From the NCBI RefSeq assembly GCF_002233755.1, contig NZ_KZ268705.1, positions 117,868 through 181,867 on the forward strand: 64,000 bases of DNA. The letters run 5' to 3'. How positions within the stretch are numbered: position 1 is the first letter of the stretch; each line of letters starts with the position of its first letter. The DNA comes from Acinetobacter piscicola (lineage in GTDB: Bacteria > Pseudomonadota > Gammaproteobacteria > Pseudomonadales > Moraxellaceae). This document shows, one piece after another, positions 34,666 to 42,297 of this stretch. Made by a program: the position numbers and the translations under genes. Under the pieces are notes generated by a model that saw nothing but the letters and a program-made list of their open reading frames with translations, was not told where the DNA came from and did not search any database.

Positions 34666-35592
34666 ATGAATAAAAGACTATTGCTAACAATTATTATTGT
34701 TTTAGCGGTCTTGGTTGCCATTGTAGTTTGGAAGAGCACAGCCTCTTCCGCTACAGTCCAGCAAGCAAAGCCATCATCACCTGACTCATCATCAACGCAT
34801 ACGACCGATGAAACGATGACAAATAAAAGTAAGGATGAACTCCTCCAAACAACCCTATTGAAACAATTACAAACGCTCCAAAAACAACCGGGAAATATCA
34901 CCCAGTTTCTCAATGACTTCAATGCAAACTGCCATGTAGAAGACTGTAATGCTGCACTAGCCAAAGCATTAGCAAACTATCCTGATCAGACATTTGCACA
35001 ATTGGTTGAGAATCTAATAAAACGTATGCCGCAATATGAACAACGTATGCAAAGTACAATATTATCAACGTCTTTATCACCCAAAGAACGTTTTAATACC
35101 TTATGGAAAATAAGAGAACAAACTTTGGGGCAAGCAGAAGCTATGCTTGGCTTTGGACAAGAGCGTGATTATGCAGATTATCGTTTTGCATACCAAGACT
35201 TAGCACAAAATCAGAACCTTAGTGCTGAGCAACGTTTAAAAGCTTTTGAAGAATTACAACGCCAACACCCAAATACCAATCAACAGGAAAGTAAAATCGG
35301 GCTTTATGAGCAGGCTGTGACCCTCCTCAATCAAGGTCAAAATAAGTCTGCTGAAACAGAGCGTTTAAAGCAGGAATTACAACAGCGTTATCTCACGCAA
35401 CAGGAACGACAAGATATTCAACAACGAGACCAACGTGAAGTACAGCAGCAGCAACAAGCCAACCAGTATCAGCAAGCCTTAAATCAGTTACAACATGAAA
35501 TGGAGCCATTAAAAGCCCAACTCCCTGATGCTGAATGGCAAAAACAATATCAAACACGTTTAGAAAATTTACGTTCAAAAATGTTCCCTTAA
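34666..35592 (+). CDS. Lipase-specific foldase (Lif/LipB)-like membrane-anchored chaperone
   Basis: The 308-residue protein has an N-terminal membrane anchor (residues 5-22), then a Ser/Thr/Pro-rich periplasmic linker (about 25-55), then an all-helical, Gln-rich body. Residues 142-200 (RFNTLWKIREQTLGQAEAML, then ERDYADYRFAYQDLAQNQ and LSAEQRLKAFEELQRQHP) follow the pattern of the extended helical part of lipase chaperones. The C-terminal half (ETERLKQELQQRYLTQQERQ) also fits. The canonical RxxFDYxLSALGE motif of Lif is absent, so this is a divergent member. A Cys pair lies at 89 and 94. Only 13 bp separate it from the sphingomyelinase gene, its probable client. Confidence 0.7.
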   Translation: MNKRLLLTIIIVLAVLVAIVVWKSTASSATVQQAKPSSPDSSSTHTTDETMTNKSKDELLQTTLLKQLQTLQKQPGNITQFLNDFNANCHVEDCNAALAKALANYPDQTFAQLVENLIKRMPQYEQRMQSTILSTSLSPKERFNTLWKIREQTLGQAEAMLGFGQERDYADYRFAYQDLAQNQNLSAEQRLKAFEELQRQHPNTNQQESKIGLYEQAVTLLNQGQNKSAETERLKQELQQRYLTQQERQDIQQRDQREVQQQQQANQYQQALNQLQHEMEPLKAQLPDAEWQKQYQTRLENLRSKMFP

Positions 35593-35595
35593 TAT

Positions 35596-35636
35596 TCATT
35601 GAGCCATTTGTATGATTAGTATCGATGGCTCAATGA
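35596..35636 (+). terminator. Stem-loop after the sphingomyelinase/foldase operon
   Basis: TCATTGAGCCAT at 35596-35607 pairs perfectly with ATGGCTCAATGA at 35625-35636 around 17 bases, starting four bases after the stop. No strong T-run follows, so it may be a terminator or a 3' stabiliser. Confidence 0.5.
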
Positions 35637-35863
35637 TTCAGCTCTCTATGCTGTAATTTTTATAAAAAGTATTTATAAAATTTAAATTTATATAATCAAT
35701 TGTTTTTTAAAATAATCTAAAAACATTAGCGTGTGCTGTGTATAGTTTTTAGATCGAAGAAAAAGAACGCTTAAGAATTTTTAGACTGTGCGAACTTTAA
35801 TCAAGCAAGAAATATAACGTTGAATCAATTGGTCGTCTTCAACATTCAAATACACAACAATGC

Positions 35864-36757
35864 TTATAAACGCTGAAAAATATTTTGTAATGTTTGAATA
35901 AACCAAGTACGGGCTTCCAAATCATCACGATGATTGTACCAATTTGCACTGATGTTAAATGGCTTAACTGTAAAAGGTAATTCAAAAACATTCACATCAC
36001 TATTACGTTCATATACTTTCGCTGCACGCGAAGGGAGCGTAACCAATAATTCAGAATGAGTAACAACATCTTGTAAGACACTAAAATGTGGAAGCTCAAG
36101 CATAATATTTCTTTTTAAACCTAACTCTTTAAGCCTTTGATCAATCTCAATATGCCCTGTAGATGATTTAATTGCAGCATGTCTCTCTTCTAAATATTGT
36201 TCTAAACTTAGTTGATGTTGTATACGTGGATGCTTTTTATGTGCAATACACATATAACGCTCTTCAAACAAATTCCGTGATTCTATTTTTGGCATGACGG
36301 TATAACTACTATTAAATACCGCAACATCTAAGAAACCATCAATCAACCATTGTTCTACTTGATTCGATTGTATTTCTTCTATTTCAATCTTTATAAATGG
36401 GGCTTCTTTAGAAAGATATTGTATGAGTGAAGGAAGTAGGCATATTTCCCCCAAATCAGATAATCCCAAACGAAATATTCGACTCGAAGTGTGTGGATTA
36501 AAACGTTGTGAAGCACTAATCGCCATTTCGATTTCAGCAACGGATTGGCTAAAACTTGGATATAAACTTTGTGCCAATTTAGTCGGCTTAACCCCAAACT
36601 TATCTCGTTCAAATAAAGGATCATTTAAAAATTTACGTAAACGATTCAAATTATAAGTCACGGAAGGTTGGCTTAAATTCAACCGTTCAGCCGCGTGACT
36701 AATATTTCTAGTTTCATAAACAATAATAAAAACTTTTATCAGGCTTAAATCAATCAA
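35864..36757 (-). CDS. LysR-family regulator of the salicylate-type operon
   Basis: The 297-residue protein has the LysR winged helix (LIKVFIIVYETRNISHAAERLNLSQPSVTYNLNRLRKFLNDPLF, as in the NahR/LinR/DntR branch) and the substrate domain (IFRLGLSDLGEICLLPSLIQYL). NahR/SalR-type regulators respond to salicylate. It is the last of three same-direction genes (monooxygenase, permease, regulator), with 48 bp to the permease. It may therefore be co-transcribed with its targets instead of standing divergent as is usual. Confidence 0.88.
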   Translation of the reverse strand: MIDLSLIKVFIIVYETRNISHAAERLNLSQPSVTYNLNRLRKFLNDPLFERDKFGVKPTKLAQSLYPSFSQSVAEIEMAISASQRFNPHTSSRIFRLGLSDLGEICLLPSLIQYLSKEAPFIKIEIEEIQSNQVEQWLIDGFLDVAVFNSSYTVMPKIESRNLFEERYMCIAHKKHPRIQHQLSLEQYLEERHAAIKSSTGHIEIDQRLKELGLKRNIMLELPHFSVLQDVVTHSELLVTLPSRAAKVYERNSDVNVFELPFTVKPFNISANWYNHRDDLEARTWFIQTLQNIFQRL

Positions 36758-36805
36758 CTTAAATATCTCGATAAAATCAGGGAAGTTTCCTTCCCCGATT
36801 CGTCT

Positions 36806-38158
36806 TTAGACTTGTACAATTGAGGTTTTTAATCTTGTTCTTTTCAGACGTAAATACATCATCGAAACACTCATTACTGCAATCATACAAGGAATTGCAA
36901 GTGCAATAAAATTATATTGAATAGGTAAACTTAAACTGAGCAACCAACCACACAAGATCGGCCCCAAAATAGCACCTAGCCGTCCAACACCTAAAGCCAT
37001 CCCTAAGCCCGTTGCACGAATATTGGATGAATAAAATTGAGACATATACGCCAATAATAGAATTTGCCCACCAATAGAAGCTGCTCCTGCAACTGCAATA
37101 CAAATATACAGAATAAAAGTAGGTAAACTATAACTGAGTAAAAATAATGCAACCGCACCACTCAAAAACAGCGTACATAACACCTTAGCTAAATTAAAAC
37201 GATCAGCTAAGTAGCCACCACCAATCGCACCCAACATTCCTCCAATATTTAAAGCTAAAAGGAAAACCAAACTCGTAGATAAATCATAGCCAGCTTCAAC
37301 CATTAGTTTAGGCAACCAATTTCCTAAAGCATAGACGAGAACCAGTGCCATAAATACACTTCCCCAAAATAAGAGTGTGATTGGACCACGGTTTTCAGCA
37401 AATAAATCTTTTACTGGGGTCTTAGATGCAGTCTGATTTTCATGATGTAAACTAATTTTCGTCTGGGCATTGTATATAAGACGACCATCAATTTTTTTAA
37501 GAATTTGAAAAGCTTTTTCAGTTTTATTATTACGCACCAAATAATCAATTGATTCTGGCAGTAACAACCAAATCAGAGGAACTAATAATAGTGGAACTCC
37601 ACCTAAAAGAAACATAATCTGCCAACCAAATTGTGGAACTAACCACATACCCAATAAAGCTGAACACATTCCTCCCACGGCATAACCACTAAACATCAAT
37701 GAAACTAAAGTTGCACGTAATTTCTTAGGTGCATATTCAGTCATCAATGCAATCACATTGGGCATAACACCGCCTAAACCAAGCCCTGCAATAAAACGGA
37801 AAATACCAAAACTTTGAGGATTAGCAGCATAACCACATAGCAAAGTAAAACTACTAAATAAACATATACATAAAATAATTAATTTTTTCCGACTAAATCC
37901 ATAACCTTCGAGTTTATCGCTAAGACTACCAAAAATGATTGCACCAAACATCATCCCAAATAAAGCGATACTGCCAAGAAATCCAGCAGTGATGCTATCA
38001 ATTTTCCATTCCACCATCAGCTTTGGAAGTGCCACGCCATAAATAACTAAATCATAACCATCAAAAATAATGATCAGCGCACTCAATAAAATTACACGCC
38101 AATGAATCGCTTTTAATTGAGCATGATCAATGACTTCATTTGCATTAATATTTTGCAT
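36806..38158 (-). CDS. MFS aromatic-acid:H+ symporter (PcaK-like)
   Basis: The 450-residue inner-membrane protein has 12 hydrophobic segments. The AAHS signature IIFDGYDLVIYGVALPKLM lies in helix 1, followed by GMMFGAIIFGSLSDKLEGYGFSRKKL in the loop 2-3 motif and FRFIAGLGLGGVMPNVIALMTEYAPKKLRATLVSLMFSGYAVGG in the region of helices 4-5. PcaK and BenK relatives carry benzoate, hydroxybenzoates and similar acids. It lies between a salicylate-hydroxylase-like gene (47 bp upstream) and a LysR gene, so salicylate or a close relative is the probable cargo. Confidence 0.92.
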   Translation of the reverse strand: MQNINANEVIDHAQLKAIHWRVILLSALIIIFDGYDLVIYGVALPKLMVEWKIDSITAGFLGSIALFGMMFGAIIFGSLSDKLEGYGFSRKKLIILCICLFSSFTLLCGYAANPQSFGIFRFIAGLGLGGVMPNVIALMTEYAPKKLRATLVSLMFSGYAVGGMCSALLGMWLVPQFGWQIMFLLGGVPLLLVPLIWLLLPESIDYLVRNNKTEKAFQILKKIDGRLIYNAQTKISLHHENQTASKTPVKDLFAENRGPITLLFWGSVFMALVLVYALGNWLPKLMVEAGYDLSTSLVFLLALNIGGMLGAIGGGYLADRFNLAKVLCTLFLSGAVALFLLSYSLPTFILYICIAVAGAASIGGQILLLAYMSQFYSSNIRATGLGMALGVGRLGAILGPILCGWLLSLSLPIQYNFIALAIPCMIAVMSVSMMYLRLKRTRLKTSIVQV

Positions 38159-38205
38159 TACAGACCTCCCTGGTCATATAGATTGCAATTTTTTATTTTA
38201 GAGAC

Positions 38206-39495
38206 CTAACTTGCCATTTTGAGCTGCTGCTCTATATCGAGTTGCAAAGCCGCTGTAGCATTTTCAATATCTTGTTCAAGTGAGTGTTGCCATAACCAAT
38301 CAAAACGATGAGTTAAGTGTTCACCCACTGTTTCAAAATTTGGATAATCCGCTGAATAAAGCTCATAAATTTCACCTGATTCGTGTGAAGTATTTTGAAC
38401 TTTAACCGCACGCTCCAAGCGCACTTCTTCGTAGATTCTTGACACCAATTTAATATTTTTTACACTAAGCTGTGGATGAGCGAGTAAATTGGCCAAAATC
38501 AATGCATCTTCCAAACCCTGCCCTGCACCCGCTCCTTGATGCGGTAACATGGCATGTGCAGCATCACCAATTACTATCACATTTTGATTTAAATTTTTAT
38601 AAGTACTTAGAGGCGCTGTCTGATGCAGTGCCCAAATCGTTGGATGTTCAATCAGATTCAATAATGCATTACAACTGTCGCTCCAATCTGCAAAATCATC
38701 TAACATGTCCTGCTTAGAAACTGGTTTAGTCCAAGGCGTATTTTCTGGTAATGTGGTTTGGCTACGATCTGATTTAAAGGCAACAATATTAATTTCTTCT
38801 CCCTGACGAATCGGAAAAGTAAGAATATGTTTATCTTTTCCTAACAACATTTGTGGTACTTCAGCTAACGCTAAGTCATTACCAAGCTCTTTTATTGTTT
38901 TTTGAAAATCTTCAAATTTAATAATGCCGCGGTACGCCCACGTTCCAGAAAATTCAGGACGAATACGTTCGAGCTGATGCGAATCAAGTACATGATTTCT
39001 GACAATAGAATGAATACCATCGCATCCAATCAAGTAATCACACTCGATCTGCTGTCCATCTGTAAATTGAACTGAAACCTGAGAATCGGTAGCATCTATT
39101 TCTTGTACACGCTTATTAAAATGCACATTTTTCTGTGGAACTAATGGAATCAATGTATCTAGAAAATCTGCACGATGTACAGATGACTGGCCTACATTTT
39201 GCGCTATAGAAGCTGATAAATACTCATCTGTATAACCGTTACGCCATTGAAACCAAATATCTGTAAAGGGTGCTTTTACCTTATCTGCGATACTTTCGTA
39301 TTCGTTCCCTAATCCCAATAAATGAATCGCTTTCACAGCATTTGCGCCAAAAGAGATTCCTGCACCAATTTCAGAAAATTGTGTTGCCGCCTCATACAGA
39401 TGTACATCTAAATTTTGGTTTTTCACCAATTGTGTCGTCAGTGCCAATCCTGCTATACCGCCACCAATCACAACAACTTTAATCTTCTTGTCCAT
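38206..39495 (-). CDS. salA: FAD-dependent salicylate 1-hydroxylase-like monooxygenase
   Basis: The 429-residue flavoprotein has the dinucleotide fold VVVIGGGIAGLALTTQL, the group A monooxygenase DG motif CDYLIGCDGIHSIVR and the second FAD motif VIGDAAHAMLPHQGAGAGQGLEDA. The C-terminal HRFDWLWQHSLEQDIENA is like NahG/SalA salicylate hydroxylases, which turn salicylate into catechol and CO2 using NADH. 3- or 4-hydroxybenzoate-type hydroxylases are alternatives. It is first in an operon with an aromatic acid permease and a LysR regulator. No catechol-cleaving genes are in the window. Confidence 0.82.
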   Translation of the reverse strand: MDKKIKVVVIGGGIAGLALTTQLVKNQNLDVHLYEAATQFSEIGAGISFGANAVKAIHLLGLGNEYESIADKVKAPFTDIWFQWRNGYTDEYLSASIAQNVGQSSVHRADFLDTLIPLVPQKNVHFNKRVQEIDATDSQVSVQFTDGQQIECDYLIGCDGIHSIVRNHVLDSHQLERIRPEFSGTWAYRGIIKFEDFQKTIKELGNDLALAEVPQMLLGKDKHILTFPIRQGEEINIVAFKSDRSQTTLPENTPWTKPVSKQDMLDDFADWSDSCNALLNLIEHPTIWALHQTAPLSTYKNLNQNVIVIGDAAHAMLPHQGAGAGQGLEDALILANLLAHPQLSVKNIKLVSRIYEEVRLERAVKVQNTSHESGEIYELYSADYPNFETVGEHLTHRFDWLWQHSLEQDIENATAALQLDIEQQLKMAS

Positions 39496-39611
39496 TTTTT
39501 AGTACTCCTTACTAAATTGCTTATGTCTCCATCATTGGTTATTTTTTAAGATTTATCCAATTTATATTTTTTAATAAAAACTATCTATTTTTTTGATATT
39601 TCAAAAAGTAA

Positions 39612-39842
39612 AACATAACTAAAAATTTAATCTTTCGTATAACCTTATTGCACAATGATTTAGAAATTAAGCTAGCTCAAACGATTCAACGTTTAAGATA
39701 TGAATCACAGGATATGGCTTAGGTATAAAAAGTCGATACAGTTCAAGATTCATTCTCACATAAGAAGATGAATGCACTTTTGAATTGGCTAGATAAAACG
39801 GAGATGGAGATGAGGATACAAACGGTTTGCCATTCAGGATAA
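39612..39842 (+). pseudogene. Decayed coding region with internal stops, family not recognised
   Basis: One plus-strand frame is protein-like but interrupted. It reads RITLLHNDLEIKLAQTIQRL and RYESQDMA, then stop-V-stop, then KVDTVQDSFSHKKMNALLNW and LDKTEMEMRIQTVCHSG before a final stop at 39840-39842. The two parts are in the same frame, separated by TAG GTA TAA at 39720-39728, which suggests nonsense decay of one gene. There is no proper start. It lies between the salicylate operon and the Fic gene, near the element scar at tmRNA. The rest of 39496-39980 looks non-coding. Confidence 0.35.
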
Positions 39843-39980
39843 TTCAGCCCAGTAAATGGGTGAAATGAGAACTTAACTCCGATTGTAGAATAGAAATTCT
39901 GTCTTTAAATGTATAAATAAGAATAGTATTTCAAATACCTTTCCTTGAGTTAAACTATGGTAAATGCTCTATTAAAGCGA

Positions 39981-41183
39981 TCATTTATTGTATTCATTCC
40001 CCATAATAATCAAACCATCCTGTTCAAATAAAAAGCTTAGCTCAACAAGTTTATCGATGTCCCTATAAAATGTTCTTTCGGTCTTTCCATCATATAAACT
40101 TTGAATTTGTGAAATACGATAAAGTTCTGCTTTTGACAAAAATTTATGACTTTCCCCAATGACTCTCATTACATTATGAATAAGGTTAAATTGCCGATCT
40201 GAAATTTCTTTACTAAATTTGGCATTATTTAACGCGGTTTGATAAAGCAAAAAGCTTATTAATTTGTTGCTTTCATCATGTAAATACTCAATGGTTTCAA
40301 ACATGCCATTTAGTATAAATTCAATAAGTGGTTGATTAGCATTGCCTTCTTTTTTATCAGCCTGTTTTCTACAAAGGTTAAATAAAGCAAAATACTCATG
40401 AATATTGGTTTGATAGTATTTCCAAATAGCGGATGAACTAAATCTATATCCTGATTGTTCAAGTATAAACATCTCAATTAAACGCCCAGTACGTCCATTT
40501 CCATCCCAAAATGGATGAATTAACTCAAAATAATAGTGTGCTAGCCCCGCTCTAATGATCACAGGTTGGTTGATTATATTTGGACTGTTTAACCACTCTA
40601 CCCATGCTTGAATAAGATATTCAATATCTTCTATACATTTTGGCGGCCTATATGTACCACCATGAGCATCATTACCAACGATTGTTTTTTGAGTTGGTTG
40701 ATTATTTCGCAACTGACCTGCTGGATTATGCTGATCTTCTAAATTTTGAGATACAAGTATATGTAGTTGAAACATCGTAGAAAGCTCAAAAGACTTTCCA
40801 TTTGTAGGATTTAATTTTTTTGAACTGGATTTTTTTATCCACTCAATAGATTCTTTTAAATTGGTTAACCGTCTTTCTTCTGACTTTTGAATCGTCTTAG
40901 GGTCTTGTTTTAATATATTCGCTGTTTCTTGTTCTGTGAATTGCCCACCTTCAATAGTATTGGTACTGTAGATACTGCTTGCTAATACCTTATCTTGTAC
41001 TTGATCAATAATTAAAGGAAGACTTGGAGTTTTATTAAAGCGATTTTGTGAATCATTGACACGATCAAGCATTGCTTGAACTTGGCTAGGTTCAAAGCCT
41101 AATTGGAAAGTAAAAAAGCCTGATTTGTAAGTCATGACTTTTAATGTAGTATCATTTATCCATGTTTTACTTTGTTCAGGCAT
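39981..41183 (-). CDS. Fic-domain protein with N-terminal inhibitory motif
   Basis: The 400-residue protein contains the Fic active site HPFWDGNGRTGR (residues 223-234), so it should transfer AMP or another phosphate-linked group to a target. The N-terminal segment SIYSTNTIEGG has the class II inhibitory pattern [S/T]-x-x-x-E-[G/N] with Thr74 and Glu78, placing the auto-inhibitory helix ahead of the Fic core. KTIVGNDAHGGTYRPP forms the usual flap. The C-terminal 100 residues (ISDRQFNLIHNVMRVIGESHKFLSKAELYRI) look like a winged helix, which could bind DNA. Its promoter region carries 12-bp-spaced TGTCA repeats. Confidence 0.92.
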   Translation of the reverse strand: MPEQSKTWINDTTLKVMTYKSGFFTFQLGFEPSQVQAMLDRVNDSQNRFNKTPSLPLIIDQVQDKVLASSIYSTNTIEGGQFTEQETANILKQDPKTIQKSEERRLTNLKESIEWIKKSSSKKLNPTNGKSFELSTMFQLHILVSQNLEDQHNPAGQLRNNQPTQKTIVGNDAHGGTYRPPKCIEDIEYLIQAWVEWLNSPNIINQPVIIRAGLAHYYFELIHPFWDGNGRTGRLIEMFILEQSGYRFSSSAIWKYYQTNIHEYFALFNLCRKQADKKEGNANQPLIEFILNGMFETIEYLHDESNKLISFLLYQTALNNAKFSKEISDRQFNLIHNVMRVIGESHKFLSKAELYRISQIQSLYDGKTERTFYRDIDKLVELSFLFEQDGLIIMGNEYNK

Positions 41184-41187
41184 ATTG

Positions 41188-41216
41188 TGTCAGAAAAAAT
41201 GTCAAAGAAAATGTCA
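41188..41216. repeat. TGTCA iterons, 12-bp period, cluster 1 (Fic promoter)
   Basis: TGTCA occurs at 41188, 41200 and 41212, exactly 12 bp apart, with AGAAAA/AAGAAAA spacers. Read on the minus strand these are TTGACA-like and lie directly before the Fic start codon at 41183. Confidence 0.65.
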
Positions 41217-41266
41217 AAATATTAATATTGTATTTCATATATTTAGTCAATTTTTAAATCAGAAAA

Positions 41267-41283
41267 TGTCAAAGAAAATGTCA
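41267..41283. repeat. TGTCA iterons, 12-bp period, cluster 2 (Fic promoter)
   Basis: TGTCAAAGAAAA followed by TGTCA at 41279 repeats the unit of cluster 1 with the same 12-bp period. The two clusters are 55 bp apart. The rest of 41284-41501 shows one short protein-like frame on the minus strand (about 41404-41500, reading FDVLIREWLDVNRYLLQDT) that I cannot assign. Confidence 0.6.
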
Positions 41284-41501
41284 AAGAGTAAAAAACTATA
41301 TTTTTAGTAATAAACATCAACCAATTAGCAAGATTCTTTATAAATCATATCTATTCATCACAACTACAAACAACTAACAAAGGAAGTGATTTAAAATGTA
41401 TTTCCCTGCTCCATCATTTAGTGGGCATTGTATCTTGTAACAAGTATCTATTTACATCTAACCATTCTCTAATCAGTACATCAAACGCGACTTTATTTAC
41501 T

Positions 41502-41630
41502 CTAACTCATGGCATTTTCTTTCTTATTTGCTAAATCTCTATCCAACTCCCGATATTCTTTTTCTTCTGCTTCGAGATTGGCAATTGTAGTATCAGACAA
41601 AGGACGGCGTTTTATTTCTGATCTTTTCAC
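41502..41630 (-). pseudogene. Truncated tyrosine-recombinase (P4-type integrase) N-terminus
   Basis: From a GTG at 41630 the frame reads VKRSEIKRRPLSDTTIANLE and AEEKEYRELD, then RDLANKKENAMS and stop. The part RPLSDTTIANLEAEEKEYRELD is the start of the arm-type DNA-binding domain of P4/CP4 integrases (usual form: PLTDTxIRxxKPKEKPYKLxDGxGLYL). The homology breaks after about 30 residues and the catalytic domain is missing. Its place next to the tmRNA 3' end, a classic attachment site for such integrases, supports the call. Confidence 0.6.
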
Positions 41631-41665
41631 GGCTTGTAGACCAGTCAGTTCAATAAAATGTGCAA

Positions 41666-41701
41666 TGTACAAGACAGTGTACACGGTATTGTACACTATA
41701 G
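41666..41701. repeat. TGTACA iterons, 12-bp period, before the integrase fragment
   Basis: TGTACAAGACAG, TGTACACGGTAT and TGTACACTATAG are three tandem 12-bp units at 41666, 41678 and 41690. They lie between the integrase fragment and the tmRNA terminator and could be arm-type recombinase sites or a repressor operator. Confidence 0.65.
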
Positions 41702-41732
41702 CTAGTTATGTTCGGTTATGTTTAGGCAAGAA

Positions 41733-41765
41733 AAAAGGCTTAAACCCTTAGGATTCAAGCCTTTT
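41733..41765 (-). terminator. Terminator of the tmRNA gene
   Basis: AAAAGGCTT (minus strand, from 41765) pairs with AAGCCTTTT (to 41733), with further GAATCC/GGGTTT pairing inside and a following T-run on the minus strand. It lies 44 bp after the tmRNA 3' end. Confidence 0.8.
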
Positions 41766-41808
41766 GCCTTTAAAACTTGGCATATTTTGCCATGTTTTGG
41801 AAAGTATT

Positions 41809-42167
41809 TGGTGGAGATGGCGGGAGTTGAACCCGCGTCCGCCAACACTACACTCGAGAATACTACATGCTTAGATATCGTCAATTATTTTAACATTAAG
41901 TGACCCGACGAACAGGGTACAAAACGCGATCCTCTAAGTTTAGTACAAAGCCCCGAGGCTTGACTTTATACGGACTTGTGTGCGTGCGCTACAGTCGGGT
42001 TCACTAACCACAAGTATTCAGTGAAGCGGACAAGCTGCCCTTAGGCAGCTAGAGCGTAAGATTCGTCGTTTGCGACTAAAATATGCAAATTTGATTTACG
42101 AGAGAAAATGCGCTCTCGGCATGCATCTATGAGCTTCATCATCAGCGTCGAAGCCAATAACATCCCC
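41809..42167 (-). ncRNA. ssrA: Transfer-messenger RNA (tmRNA, SsrA)
   Basis: The minus strand begins GGGGATGTTATTGGCTTCGA, the conserved tmRNA 5' end. It ends GGTTCAACTCCCGCCATCTC followed by CACCA, which is the T arm, acceptor stem and CCA. In the middle, at about 42074-42042, it encodes the proteolysis tag ANDESYALAA followed by TAA. tmRNA rescues stalled ribosomes with SmpB and tags the nascent chain for degradation. The 3' end abuts an integrase remnant, so it has served as an attachment site. Confidence 0.97.
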
Positions 42168-42297
42168 AGATAACAACGCTATCATAACATAACTGTTATA
42201 AATTATGCAGATAATTCATTACAGTTATAGTAAATCACGCGTTTAATTATATAATTACGTTACTATCAACATTTTACAAGAGTTAAAACAAGAAAAG

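Noticed and set aside
41188..41283. CRISPR array at the TGTCA repeats
   Set aside because: The units are only 12 bp apart with no spacers, and no cas genes are present.
41821..41845. tRNA gene at the GTTCAA/CCCGC segment
   Set aside because: This T arm and acceptor stem belong to the tmRNA, whose 5' end and tag peptide are also present.
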